From the NCBI RefSeq assembly GCF_007829335.1, contig NZ_VIWO01000008.1:124001-188000 (forward strand): a stretch of 64,000 bases of DNA, given 5' to 3'. Under the pieces are notes generated by a model. The model did not search any database and was not told where the DNA came from. It saw nothing but the letters and a program-made list of their open reading frames with translations. The DNA is from Chitinophaga polysaccharea (GTDB lineage Bacteria > Bacteroidota > Bacteroidia > Chitinophagales > Chitinophagaceae). Positions within the stretch are counted from its first letter, which is position 1, and every line of letters starts with the position of its first letter. Positions 1 through 8,941 of the stretch are shown piece by piece. Position numbers and translations under genes: made by a program.

Positions 1-68
1 CCGCAATAGCCAATTCTGGTAAAGAAGTGAGTTGCATCATGGGATGCAAAACTATACAAATGTTTCTT

Positions 69-551
69 TTAAATATAGGGCGTTGCTTTTTCCTTTACCC
101 AGTTGTGGTAAGGCGCCCAGCTATCCCATACCGCCCGGGCCCATTTTTGCATGGCAGCATATAGCTCCTCTGCACCCGGCGCTTTCAGTACATCCTGTAC
201 CGTTATACCTGCCGGCGTAGCGGGGGGCGTAGGCTGTTCCCAGGTTTGCTTCACAATAATGCTGTGTACATGTTGTACCTGTCGCCCGGTGAAACCGTGC
301 TCCAATGCCAGGTACAGTCCTATCAGCGCGTAGGCGGTGGTAATCGGTTTACCCACGCCGCCTGCATGTTGCGCGCCATAGGCATCTACAGCCAGCTGGT
401 GACGGAAATCCGGGTGCTTCATCGCAAAGGTGCGAATAGACAGTTCATTGAAAAGATCTTCGCATTCGCCGGAAGCATTGTACCTGTCGGATGGCGCCAG
501 CTGGGCGTCTACGAGCTGCAGCCGGCAGCCGGGGCAAATGATTTTACTCAT
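69..551 (-). CDS. DUF5946 family protein
   Basis: A 160-residue soluble protein with no signal peptide. It opens with a CPGC pair at residues 8-11, followed by an ASGEC segment near residue 27 and a run of conserved histidines (KHPDFRHQLAVDAYGAQH), the layout I associate with the DUF5946 family. The Cys and His residues could bind a metal, but that is inference. The biochemical role of the family is unknown to me. It lies 18 bp downstream of the MBL-fold gene on the same strand and may be co-transcribed with it. The ATG at 551 is the only start that keeps the Cys motif near the N-terminus. Confidence 0.75.
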   Translation of the reverse strand: MSKIICPGCRLQLVDAQLAPSDRYNASGECEDLFNELSIRTFAMKHPDFRHQLAVDAYGAQHAGGVGKPITTAYALIGLYLALEHGFTGRQVQHVHSIIVKQTWEQPTPPATPAGITVQDVLKAPGAEELYAAMQKWARAVWDSWAPYHNWVKEKATPYI

Positions 552-569
552 GCTAGATGGATTAGTGGT

Positions 570-1325
570 TTATTTCGCGTACCAGTCGCGCAACCGCACC
601 TCGATATGCTTGTTGCCAGCATCAACGAGTTTTTTAAACTGGTTCACATCACTTAAACCATTCTTGCCGCGGTAGTGATACGGATATACGACTTTAGGTT
701 TAAATGCCAATACCGCATCTGCGGCCTCGGGTACATCCATGGTATAGGGCAGGTTCATGCATACAAAGGCTACGTCGATATTTTTCAGGCTACGCATTTC
801 AGGGATGCCTTGTGTATCTCCGGAGATATATACCTGTTTTTTACCAATGGTGAGAACGTACCCATTTCCCCTGCCTTTGGTATGCATGGCGGTGGCACTC
901 TCAGGCAGGTTATACATGGGCAGCGCGGTAATAGCAAAACCGGCTTCGGTTTGCTGATCGCCATTTTTCATGATCACCACGCCCTTTTTATCGGCTTCCG
1001 GTAGTTTCTCTGCCACTACTGCCGGCACTACCAGGATGGTATTGGGAGTACGGATGGCGGTGAGGGTAGCCGGATCAAAATGGTCGCCATGTATATCTGT
1101 TACCAGGATCAGATCTGGAGCTGCCAGGCCCTGGTATTTTCCGGCGCCGCCTACCGGGTCTATATAAATCGTTTTGCCGTTAGCCTGTAATACCAGGCTG
1201 GCGTGTTCAATAGGCTGAATAGTTAACGATCCGGTTGCGGTGTTGACTACGTCCGGTTTAATGCGCTGGGCATATACGATTGCAGCAGCCAGTAAGAAAC
1301 ATAAAGAGAGGATAGTACGCTTCAT
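570..1325 (-). CDS. Secreted MBL-fold metal-dependent hydrolase
   Basis: A 251-residue protein with a Sec signal peptide ending at about residue 20 (AAAIVYAQ). The metallo-beta-lactamase metal motif is TDIHGDH, with H79, D81 and H82; the first His of the usual THxHxDH is replaced by Asp, as in the UlaG-like branch. Later metal-ligand regions are visible as SGDTQG and a C-terminal YPYHYRG. It probably acts in the periplasm on a small ester or phosphoester, but the substrate cannot be read from sequence. It is the likely first gene of a two-gene unit with the DUF5946 gene. Confidence 0.82.
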   Translation of the reverse strand: MKRTILSLCFLLAAAIVYAQRIKPDVVNTATGSLTIQPIEHASLVLQANGKTIYIDPVGGAGKYQGLAAPDLILVTDIHGDHFDPATLTAIRTPNTILVVPAVVAEKLPEADKKGVVIMKNGDQQTEAGFAITALPMYNLPESATAMHTKGRGNGYVLTIGKKQVYISGDTQGIPEMRSLKNIDVAFVCMNLPYTMDVPEAADAVLAFKPKVVYPYHYRGKNGLSDVNQFKKLVDAGNKHIEVRLRDWYAK

Positions 1326-1354
1326 AAAAAAAGATTGTGTCTATAAATTTAAGT

Positions 1355-1387
1355 AAAAAGCCGAAAGCTTTCAGCTTTCGGCTTTTT
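1355..1387 (-). terminator. Hairpin terminator after the DUF6600-type gene
   Basis: A perfect 14-bp stem (AAAAAGCCGAAAGC paired with GCTTTCGGCTTTTT) with a 5-nt loop. It starts right after the stop codon of the minus-strand gene ending at 1389. Because the stem is A-rich on one side and T-rich on the other it could act in both directions, but only the minus strand has a gene running into it. Confidence 0.85.
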
Positions 1388-1388
1388 A

Positions 1389-2336
1389 CTAATGCCTTCC
1401 TCCTACGCGGCTACCGCCGCCTACCCTATTCACGGGCAGTTGCTGCACATTCATCCGTTGTTCGGGTGGACGGGCGGTGGGCCAATTATCGTCGACCCGT
1501 ACCGGCCTCGCAGCATTCTGTTGCACCTGTCTGAATTCCCGCGGCCGTGGCGCCGATACCCTGCCGGTACCTCCATCGCCCGGACGCTGTACCTGTGGAC
1601 GGTACACATGTATTTCATTCCCCTCGTGTTTTACCAGGCTGGCGGCATTGACCGGCCTGATAGGCACGGGCGTTACTGTGCGATGGGTATATTGCGCCAC
1701 TTCGTTGGCTGCGGGCCCCCTGGAATAATATTGATTATGCATGCTGGTGCTACCAAAGTTGTTGATGATAGTAACCCGGCCGGACACATTCGTTACCGAT
1801 CCCGGCCGCCGGAGAACGCTGCCCAGGTTGTGATCGTAAATGTGTTCCCGTGGACAAACATTCCAGTAGAAGTCGTGCGGACGCCAGGCGCCAAATTGTG
1901 CCCCGGCATTTACATCGGGCATGAGGGGCGCCCAGCAATAACTGCCATCCAGCGATCCCCAGGTAACCCATGCGGGCGACCAAACATAACCGGGCACCCA
2001 TAACCAGCCATAGGCATTGTCGTACAACCAGCGGCCATAGTGAAACGGCGCCCAGCCCCAGCTATAATCAGACATCCACGCCCAGCCTTCTTCGCTATAG
2101 TCCCAATACCCATTAGTAGCATAAGGCCTGAAATCATCATCTACATTCGGGCACCATACATTCCCGTAGGAAGGATAGTCCATCCAGGTACCATAAGGCG
2201 ATAAATCGTCGTAAAAGGTCTGGTAAGTAATATTGCCGTTGGCCGGCCCCTGGAGCTGGTCCATACTATGCGTAGTAGCACAGCTATTTGCCAGGAAAGC
2301 AACTAACAGCAATATCCATATTGTTTTGTTGAACAT
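1389..2336 (-). CDS. DUF6600-type Tyr/Trp-rich lipoprotein
   Basis: About 315 residues from the ATG at 2336; a TTG five codons upstream abuts the previous stop and is less likely. The N-terminus is a lipoprotein signal (LVAFLANSC, lipobox Cys19). Residues about 35-170 are rich in W, Y and G with repeated segments such as GYWDYSEEGWAWMSDYSWGW, GRWLYDNAYGWLWVPGY and YCWAPL, typical of the DUF6600/YXWGXW-like proteins of Bacteroidota. The C-terminal 100 residues are Pro/Arg-rich and probably disordered. It is a surface or periplasmic lipoprotein of unknown function. It is translated directly after the secreted 192-aa protein upstream. Confidence 0.75.
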   Translation of the reverse strand: MFNKTIWILLLVAFLANSCATTHSMDQLQGPANGNITYQTFYDDLSPYGTWMDYPSYGNVWCPNVDDDFRPYATNGYWDYSEEGWAWMSDYSWGWAPFHYGRWLYDNAYGWLWVPGYVWSPAWVTWGSLDGSYCWAPLMPDVNAGAQFGAWRPHDFYWNVCPREHIYDHNLGSVLRRPGSVTNVSGRVTIINNFGSTSMHNQYYSRGPAANEVAQYTHRTVTPVPIRPVNAASLVKHEGNEIHVYRPQVQRPGDGGTGRVSAPRPREFRQVQQNAARPVRVDDNWPTARPPEQRMNVQQLPVNRVGGGSRVGGRH

Positions 2337-2347
2337 GGTATAACCTT

Positions 2348-2926
2348 TCAAAATTTGATGTCATTCATATCTGCGAAAAAGTCTACATTCCCCTGCATAT
2401 CTACCCTCAATACAACCGGTTGATTCTTTTTATCCTTTAGTTCTATGAAATAATTATCAGCGTCTTCAAACTGCATCCCATAAAGGATCATATCTGTTTC
2501 ATTGGCTTCGTTATCATCAAAAAAGACGACCGGCGCCTGCTCGTAATTCGAATAATGCTTTGCGATATCTTTCTGCGCCGCTACCGGTAAATCAGTAAAC
2601 TTTGCCGGGGCAGTGGTACCTACCAGCTTGGCATCGTAGTCGTAGTAAGCCGACATGGGCACGCCTTTCTCATTAAGAAAAGATACCTTATCGAAATACA
2701 CGTCGTGGGTCCAAACCATATTGGTAGTATTGCTAAAGTCCCTGTCGAACGCTTGTTTCGACTGAAAACTGACCTCAGAGCCCTTCAGCTCTCTCAGGGT
2801 TATTTTGCGTTCGTGGCGTTCTTTACGGGCTTCCTTACGGGACCCTGACATGGCAAAGGTGTTAGACTGTGCACAAACGGAGCAGGTGACTGCTGTGAAG
2901 GCAAGGAGCATGATTACTTTTTTCAT
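2348..2926 (-). CDS. Secreted protein of unknown function
   Basis: The start is placed at the ATG at 2926, because it gives a clean signal peptide (MKKVIMLLAFTAVTCSVCAQ) in a 192-residue protein; the longer upstream frame is Pro/Cys-rich and unlike coding sequence. After a basic stretch (RKEARKERHERK) the mature part is acidic, with alternating hydrophobic segments (VYFDKVSFLNEKGVPMSAYYDYDAKLVGTT, then YGMQFEDADNYFIELKD). This resembles the small periplasmic beta-rich (PepSY/BLIP-like) proteins common in this phylum, but I cannot name a family with certainty. It shares an operon with the DUF6600-type lipoprotein. Confidence 0.65.
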   Translation of the reverse strand: MKKVIMLLAFTAVTCSVCAQSNTFAMSGSRKEARKERHERKITLRELKGSEVSFQSKQAFDRDFSNTTNMVWTHDVYFDKVSFLNEKGVPMSAYYDYDAKLVGTTAPAKFTDLPVAAQKDIAKHYSNYEQAPVVFFDDNEANETDMILYGMQFEDADNYFIELKDKKNQPVVLRVDMQGNVDFFADMNDIKF

Positions 2927-3127
2927 ACCAGGATAATTTAAACATTCACAATAGGCAGTGCAGTCGCGGGTAAATGGTCTATATGGAGTAACAACAGCCA
3001 ACGGCGTAGGTTCGAAATTATATGTTAAAAATAGGGGCGCTATTCTACAAAATGGCCGGGGTTGGCAGCCGCCATTTGGCAATTCCTCCCGGCTGCTTTA
3101 ACTTCCCACAAAATTTTTAAGTACTGT

Positions 3128-3853
3128 ATGAAAAAAGTAATCGCCATCCTTGTCCTGGTAACCTTGTACCAACATAGCTTTGCCCAGGAAGACTCCAATG
3201 ACGCCTATGAAAAATACCGCCGGAAAATTACCCGGCCTCCTTACGGCCTGGAAAAAGTGCTGGCCCTTGTCAAAAATGTCACCTCAGACGAAAATGAAAA
3301 CCTGCCTATTGCCCAAAAAGACTACCTGGCCTTGTCGCTGCGGGAAAAGTTTACCTACCACATGATCCATGCAGAAACCTATAGCCAGAACTGCGATGCG
3401 ATCCCCCCCGATCCGGACATCCAGAAAAAGATTTTCGGACAGCTGCCGGATGCTTTCGACGATTTCAGCTGGAGCGAACGCCAAGGCAATTTCTTACAGG
3501 CCAACCGCGACTCTGTGATAGCCTTGATGACTGAATCGATCGGCAGGACCAACCGCATAGGTATTAACTATAAAAAAGCCATTGTAGATATCAATGCTCG
3601 TGAGATGATTCCTTTGCTGATCAGTGTTTACAACCGCGATCATAAAGATCATGATATACTGACCGTATTGATGTTACTGATGAAAAACAGTGAATACGGA
3701 CCGTTTATGACCTCCCCCTCCTTTAAAAAATTATATGCCAGCACCGACTACGAAAGCAGCTACCGGGCGGCGCTCACTTTAAATACCGCCAACGAAGAGC
3801 TGATTATCCAGCGGGCAAAAAGCTTTTATGATACGCTTCCTAAGAAACATTAG
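3128..3853 (+). CDS. Secreted protein of unknown function
   Basis: The ATG at 3128 gives a Sec signal peptide (MKKVIAILVLVTLYQHSFAQ) and a 241-residue protein; upstream in-frame codons lack such a leader. The mature protein is largely helical and charged, with no motif I recognise. Residues 55-110 (VTSDENENLPIAQKDYLALSLREKFTYHMIHAE) and the C-terminal half suggest a helical-repeat fold. Its last 26 nt overlap the start of the FGE-like gene, so the two are translationally coupled and probably work together. It is divergent from the secreted protein at 2348-2926. Confidence 0.65.
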   Translation: MKKVIAILVLVTLYQHSFAQEDSNDAYEKYRRKITRPPYGLEKVLALVKNVTSDENENLPIAQKDYLALSLREKFTYHMIHAETYSQNCDAIPPDPDIQKKIFGQLPDAFDDFSWSERQGNFLQANRDSVIALMTESIGRTNRIGINYKKAIVDINAREMIPLLISVYNRDHKDHDILTVLMLLMKNSEYGPFMTSPSFKKLYASTDYESSYRAALTLNTANEELIIQRAKSFYDTLPKKH

Positions 3854-4658
3854 CATAGCGCTGCTGTTGGTTAGCGGATATACCTGCGCCGCACAGTGGC
3901 GTTGCGGGTATATTCTGGTGCCCAAAGGCCGGTACTGGGTGGGGAAGCTACAACATGCCCTCAATCCACGGCGGCTGGCAAACGTTGATTCCTTTTACAT
4001 TGCCGGCTGTGAAACCACCAATGAGGAGTTTACGGCCTTTGTGAAGGCTACCGGGTATGTTACCGATGCGGAGCAACGTCATGATGCGCTGGTGTTTGCA
4101 CCGGGGCTGGCAGAATTTAAATGGCATAACGATAGCAGTGCCTGCTGGCGTTATCCGAATGGGGTAAGTGCCGGAGGTATCGACCACAAAATGAACCACC
4201 CGGTTACCTGCATCAGTTACCACGATGCACAGGCGTATTGTAAATGGGCTGGCGTGCGGCTTCCTACTTTGGAAGAGTGGGAAATAGCTTCCCGCGCGGG
4301 TGCGGCCACCGATTATTTTTTCGGGAGACAACAAACGGATATTGGCCGTTATGCCAATATCTGGCATGGCAAGGATCACCTACAGGCCGACAGCTCCGAC
4401 GGATTCATGTATACCTCGCCGGTGGGCAGTTTCGAACCCAATGCCTGGGGGTTGTATGATGTATATGGAAATGTATTTGAGTTTTGCAGCGGGAAAGTAC
4501 GCTCCGATGAAAAACCGTCGCTGGCGCATGCCCGTGGCGGCTCCTGGTGGTGCAGCGCGGCTTCCTGTTCTTTCTTTAACTCGGTAGATATAGGCCGTGT
4601 AAATAAACGGGCATCTTTCAGTAACCAGGGCTTCCGGGTGGCGAAAGATGCCCGCTAA
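3828..4658 (+). CDS. Formylglycine-generating enzyme (FGE/SUMF1) family protein
   Basis: A 276-residue secreted protein (signal peptide MIRFLRNISIALLLVSGYTCAAQ) with a full FGE-sulfatase domain: a KGRYWVG start, CETTNEEFTAFVKATGY, HPVTCISYHDAQAYCKWAG-like core, RLPTLEEWE and a C-terminal RGGSWWC...SNQGFRVA. The Cys pair of active FGEs (spacing Cys-x4-Cys, copper site) is present as C242 and C247. Many Bacteroidota homologues (for example GldJ/GldK-type) lack this pair, so this copy may really convert a sulfatase Cys to formylglycine. A Cys-type sulfatase lies about 21 kb away in the window. It overlaps the upstream gene by 26 nt and converges on the GH110 gene. Confidence 0.8.
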   Translation: MIRFLRNISIALLLVSGYTCAAQWRCGYILVPKGRYWVGKLQHALNPRRLANVDSFYIAGCETTNEEFTAFVKATGYVTDAEQRHDALVFAPGLAEFKWHNDSSACWRYPNGVSAGGIDHKMNHPVTCISYHDAQAYCKWAGVRLPTLEEWEIASRAGAATDYFFGRQQTDIGRYANIWHGKDHLQADSSDGFMYTSPVGSFEPNAWGLYDVYGNVFEFCSGKVRSDEKPSLAHARGGSWWCSAASCSFFNSVDIGRVNKRASFSNQGFRVAKDAR

Positions 4659-4666
4659 CTACGTAG

Positions 4667-6472
4667 TTACTTTACCGTTAGATCGGTATGCAATTCCTTA
4701 CGCGACATTTGTTCCAGTTGTACTTCCGGCTTAAAAGGCAGGCTGGATTCATTGTTGCTGATCGTCACTTTTTCACAGGCGGTGAGCTTAAACGCGGCCC
4801 GCTCCGCTCCTGCCGGCAGGTAATCTTTCATCCAGGTAAGGCGGTTATTGCGGAAGATAAGATTAGCGGTACTCCTGGCGGTTAACACCGGGTAATCGTA
4901 TAATTTAAAGGTATTGTCAGTGATGCGAATATTGCGGTGTACCATATATCCCCGTACCAGTTCATGATTTTCCGGCGCAATAGCAATTACGTAATTGTCC
5001 GGCGCCTGGTTATACCCCACCCCTTCAAAAGTATTCCCGGTAATGGTTACATCCTGTACTGGTCCCGATTCGTACCAGCTGCTGGCATCATCGGCGATAA
5101 GGATCGCGTGCATCCCCGTACGGTAAAATGTATTATCGGCGATTACTACTTTCTTGCGGGTAGTTACCAGCAAACCACGGGCATTGGTACCTTCAAAAAT
5201 GCTATTGCTTATCGTCACCGAAGGCGCCCAGGTGATATTCTCAAGACAGTCGCCGGTACGGGCGGCAGCAGGAACATCACGATCGAGGGTGACTTCCATT
5301 TCCCGGGGCGATAACATTTTGGCGTTTACTACTTTTGCCATGCCATACCCCTGCAGGGCGGCGCTATGTACCAGCATTACGCTGTCGCCGGCAAAGTAGG
5401 CGGCGAAACCATAGGTTTGGTGGTGCATAAAACGCAGCTTCAATACCCGGGGCGATATTTTTTCGGTGATTTGCAGATGTGTCCCGTGTACGTTTACCGG
5501 ATCATCATGCAGGCCCTTAAAATGGGCCGCAGTAATGGTGATATGCCCTTTACAACCGGAAAAGTGCATGCCGTCTGCCGATGATGCCATAGTCCTGCCA
5601 CTACCAGGCTGGGGGATTATCTGAATACGCTGATAGCTGAGGTTTTCACAAAATTGCGCTACAATACCCAAGCCATGCATATAACGCATATTAATATTTT
5701 CCAGCTGTACATTGCGGCAGTGTTGCATAAACGCCCCTACCTGGTCGCGGATAACATCTCTCACCGTTAGTATATTTCCAGGAGCACCTTTAAACGTTGC
5801 AAAGTTACCGGTAAACCGTACCAAGCCGGGAGCTATTAATGCCGCTTTGCTTTTATAAAAAGGATCCCAGGAAGAATAAGTGTATATTCCTTTCACAGTA
5901 TCGGCTATCACCACATGAAATCTCGCCGACTTCCACTTTTCACCATACCATTCCACATGATCATTTACAATGGCAAACCTGGAATCGGGATGAATGGCTG
6001 CTACCACTTCCTGGGGAGTAATTGTTTTCAAGGTCATTTCAGACATGGTTGGACGCTCCATATCTACGCTGATATTACGTAACGTAATATCTTCGCAATG
6101 ATCGAACAACCAGCTGATCATCTTCCCGTGAAATACCAATGAGGCGCCATGCCCTTCGATGGTAAGCCCTTTAAAGTTCTCAAAAAACAGTCCGATGGTT
6201 TTTATTTTGTCGGGCACTTCCTCTTCATCGGAAGTATTGGAAATAAAGTACTCCTTCTTTACGGCACTGTCGGGATAAAAATCATAGCGGCCAGGTTGGA
6301 ATTCCAGTACGGCGCCCGGGATATTTCTACAGGCGGCAATGGCCTCCTGTACTTTCACCGTAGCATCTTTAAAAGTATTGGGTGGCATATCCACGGATAT
6401 GCGCTGCTGGCTGGCCACCGTAAGCGATAACAGCAAGGTTGGGACGATGATCAAAGCGGAAAAGCGATTCAT
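4667..6472 (-). CDS. GH110 exo-alpha-1,3-galactosidase
   Basis: A 601-residue secreted protein (signal peptide ending near residue 21) made of right-handed parallel beta-helix repeats. The segments FTGNFATFKGAPGN, RDQVGAFMQHCRNV, SADGMHFSGCKGH and LHDDPVNVHGTH are characteristic of GH110, the family that removes terminal alpha-1,3-linked galactose from branched (blood group B-type) or linear glycans. The adjacent Asp pair D323-D324 falls in the motif that carries the catalytic acids in this inverting family. Length matches the family. Branched versus linear specificity cannot be read from sequence. It stands alone, convergent with the FGE-like gene. Confidence 0.85.
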   Translation of the reverse strand: MNRFSALIIVPTLLLSLTVASQQRISVDMPPNTFKDATVKVQEAIAACRNIPGAVLEFQPGRYDFYPDSAVKKEYFISNTSDEEEVPDKIKTIGLFFENFKGLTIEGHGASLVFHGKMISWLFDHCEDITLRNISVDMERPTMSEMTLKTITPQEVVAAIHPDSRFAIVNDHVEWYGEKWKSARFHVVIADTVKGIYTYSSWDPFYKSKAALIAPGLVRFTGNFATFKGAPGNILTVRDVIRDQVGAFMQHCRNVQLENINMRYMHGLGIVAQFCENLSYQRIQIIPQPGSGRTMASSADGMHFSGCKGHITITAAHFKGLHDDPVNVHGTHLQITEKISPRVLKLRFMHHQTYGFAAYFAGDSVMLVHSAALQGYGMAKVVNAKMLSPREMEVTLDRDVPAAARTGDCLENITWAPSVTISNSIFEGTNARGLLVTTRKKVVIADNTFYRTGMHAILIADDASSWYESGPVQDVTITGNTFEGVGYNQAPDNYVIAIAPENHELVRGYMVHRNIRITDNTFKLYDYPVLTARSTANLIFRNNRLTWMKDYLPAGAERAAFKLTACEKVTISNNESSLPFKPEVQLEQMSRKELHTDLTVK

Positions 6473-6606
6473 GTATTTATCTTCATTGAACTGTTCTGCA
6501 ATACTTTACTATATGGAGATACAATAAACAGCATAAAGTGAATCACTCCTAATCCTTTTCTCCCCAATACAAATACTATTTTCAACCATGCAGGCCAGTC
6601 ATCCTC

Positions 6607-7941
6607 CTAAAAGAGAGAATAAATCAAAGCCGCGGCGGCAGCCGTCATCAGGATGAGTGTGAGCGCCCCCAGCAGGTTGGAAAACCAGGAGTTGGTATAT
6701 TCCTTCATGATCTTTTTATTGTTGCCAATATGCATAATCATCGCAATCATCACAGGCGCCGTTAGGCCATATACAATGGCTGTATAGAGCAAAGCTTTTA
6801 TAGGATTAACGCCCAGGAAATCGAGCGATAATCCCACCAGCAGGGAGATAATGATAGAGATATAAAATGATTTGGCCTCGGCGAATGTTTTATCCAGGCC
6901 TTCTTCCCAACCCAGGGTTTCGGCCAGCATATAAGATTGCGAACCGGTAAGTACGGGTATCGCCAATAACCCGGTACCCAGTACCCCCAGGGTAAACATC
7001 AGGGAAGCCAGTTTGCCAACCAGCGGTTCCAACGCTTTGGCCGCCTGGTCTACCGTTTCCACCTGGTTGATTCCTGCTGAAAATAATACACTGCCCGTAG
7101 TAAGGATAATGAAGAACATCACGATGTTGGAAAACAACATACCCGCATTTACATCTGTTCTCATATCCTTCAGCATCCGTTTATCGACCCAGATACCCTG
7201 TGCTCTTTTCTTCCCATTGCCGCTATGTTCCTGCTCTTCGGCTTCCATGGTAGTTTGCCAGAAAAACAGGTAAGGGGAAATGGTGGTGCCTAAAATGGCC
7301 ACAATAATGGAGAGATAATCATTATTCCAATGTATATCGGGGATAAAGGTATGTTTTAAAATGTCCATCCAGTTGAGGTGCAGGAGAAAAGGCACTATCA
7401 GGTACAGGAACAGCGACACGCACAGCCATTTCAGGATCATGGCAATCTTCTGATAAGAATACCGGATGATTGTAAACATCATCAAGGCGGTAATAGCCAC
7501 GCAAAACATCCATACCGGCACCGCAGGCACCATCATATGGCATACAGCGCCCATACCCTGTATATCAGCGCCTACATTGAGCGTAATAGCGGGAAAGCTC
7601 ACTAAGAGCATCAGGTATAATACCGGGCGGGGATAATATTGTTTTAAGGTGACCGTCAGTCCCTGAGAAGTAACCAAGCCAATACGGGCGCACATGCCCT
7701 GTATCGCGGCCATGAGTGGAAAGCTAAGCAGCGCCGTCCACAGGGTAGCCAATCCAAATTGCGCACCTGCCTGCGAATAAGTGGCTATGCCGGAAGGGTC
7801 GTCATCACTGGCCCCGGTAATCACTCCGGGACCTAGTTTTTTAAGGAATCTGCCTATGCCTGTGTCAGCAAATTTTTTGCGCATGTACCAGTCAAATAAG
7901 GATTTCAAAAGTTGCCCAAATTTAAACATAAAACAGCGCAT
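6607..7941 (-). CDS. Nramp-family transporter with altered metal motifs
   Basis: A 444-residue polytopic membrane protein (about 11 helices) clearly of the Nramp fold. The first helix carries D48-P49-S50-G51 instead of the canonical DPGN, and the helix-6 position has S222-P223-Y224-L225 where MPHN is normal. Both substrate-contacting motifs are therefore changed, so it should not be assumed to be an MntH-type Mn/Fe importer. Related proteins with a non-Met helix-6 site include magnesium and other atypical Nramp branches. Two nearby ATGs (7941 and 7929) are possible starts. It lies downstream of the 8-23 kb operon but beyond that operon's terminator. Confidence 0.8.
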   Translation of the reverse strand: MRCFMFKFGQLLKSLFDWYMRKKFADTGIGRFLKKLGPGVITGASDDDPSGIATYSQAGAQFGLATLWTALLSFPLMAAIQGMCARIGLVTSQGLTVTLKQYYPRPVLYLMLLVSFPAITLNVGADIQGMGAVCHMMVPAVPVWMFCVAITALMMFTIIRYSYQKIAMILKWLCVSLFLYLIVPFLLHLNWMDILKHTFIPDIHWNNDYLSIIVAILGTTISPYLFFWQTTMEAEEQEHSGNGKKRAQGIWVDKRMLKDMRTDVNAGMLFSNIVMFFIILTTGSVLFSAGINQVETVDQAAKALEPLVGKLASLMFTLGVLGTGLLAIPVLTGSQSYMLAETLGWEEGLDKTFAEAKSFYISIIISLLVGLSLDFLGVNPIKALLYTAIVYGLTAPVMIAMIMHIGNNKKIMKEYTNSWFSNLLGALTLILMTAAAAALIYSLF

Positions 7942-7953
7942 TCACGCAGCGTA

Positions 7954-7987
7954 TAAAAAAACAAAGGCCGATCCATGTGGATCAGCC
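7954..7987 (-). terminator. Rho-independent terminator of the sugar operon
   Basis: Read on the minus strand this is GGCTGATCC-ACAT-GGATCGGCC (one G-T wobble) followed by TTTGTTTTTTT, 20 bp past the stop of the DUF4434 gene. It closes the ten-gene unit that begins at 22927. Confidence 0.85.
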
Positions 7988-8008
7988 CCGTTTTAACAAC
8001 CGTTCCCC

Positions 8009-8941
8009 TCAGAACGTGTGCATATATTCCTTGTACCGGTTGTACAAGTGTCCCGCCTGCAGGTAAGCCGACTGGGGACTCATAAAGTGTGAGAATTCAA
8101 AAGTGATCGCTTTATCATAACCGGCTTTCCTGGCAGCTTCCAGCTTAAGCCGCAGTTTTTCAAATTTGATGGGAAAAAATTTGATAGGCATATCCCGGTC
8201 AAAACTTTCAGCATTGGTCCAGCATTGCAACCCATAACGATCGGCCATCATTTTATTCACCCGGAAAAAGTCTTCCAGTTCATGGTAATCGATATGCCCG
8301 TCCTGGAAAGCAACTGCATCAACCGCACCACGGATACCATCGAAGATTTCGCTCCATTCTTTTTCGTGTTCCTGCAACGATACCGCATCTGCTTTGGTGA
8401 GACCGGCAGACGCCGCCATTACCGCTTTTTTCCCATCTATCCAGGGTGATATCAGTGTAGGCAGCCCGTTGCTCACTTCCTTACATTGCAGACCCAGCGT
8501 GCGGAAGGCGGTAGCCGCGCCTTTGGTCTTTCGGCTGATCTCCATACTGAGATACCAGCCTTTAAAACTTTTATGATGCCCATACGTTTTCCACACCTCA
8601 TCTATCACAAAGCGGTTGCTGTCTATTTCATGATACATGTCGCCGGTGTCCCAATATTTACCACTATCGTACAGCCCGAAATAAAACTGCATTTCCATTT
8701 CATCAGCCAGTTCCAGGTACATCTTTACCAGGTCGACCGGTGGCTCATAGGCGCCGAATTCCTTTACCAGGTAGCGGGAGGGATAGGTCAGAAATTTACG
8801 ATAACCGCTACGAATCAGGATAACAGTGTCGATTCCGATGGCTTTCATGTGCTCAAAATCTTTTCGCCATTCTGCCCTGCCCCAGTTCTGATGCGGGATA
8901 TCGTGGCTGATCTCATCTAAGAAAGTGCCGGTAATTTTCAT
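8009..8941 (-). CDS. DUF4434 protein (glycosidase-like TIM barrel)
   Basis: A 310-residue protein beginning GTFLDEISHDIPHQNWG, with GIDTVILIRSGYR, a central GWYLSMEI segment and AVAFQDGHIDYHELEDF, which match the DUF4434 family. These are thought to be (beta/alpha)8 barrels related to glycoside hydrolases, and no reaction is established. There is no signal peptide, so it should act in the cytosol, unlike the other enzymes of the operon. It is the last gene, starting directly after the stop of the SGNH hydrolase gene, which suggests a late intracellular step on the imported sugar. Confidence 0.78.
   Translation of the reverse strand: MKITGTFLDEISHDIPHQNWGRAEWRKDFEHMKAIGIDTVILIRSGYRKFLTYPSRYLVKEFGAYEPPVDLVKMYLELADEMEMQFYFGLYDSGKYWDTGDMYHEIDSNRFVIDEVWKTYGHHKSFKGWYLSMEISRKTKGAATAFRTLGLQCKEVSNGLPTLISPWIDGKKAVMAASAGLTKADAVSLQEHEKEWSEIFDGIRGAVDAVAFQDGHIDYHELEDFFRVNKMMADRYGLQCWTNAESFDRDMPIKFFPIKFEKLRLKLEAARKAGYDKAITFEFSHFMSPQSAYLQAGHLYNRYKEYMHTF

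Noticed and set aside
33..49. Short hairpin TTGCATC/GATGCAA near the left edge, possible terminator of the DUF5946 gene
   Set aside because: There is no T-run on the minus strand after it and the stem is short; too weak to call.
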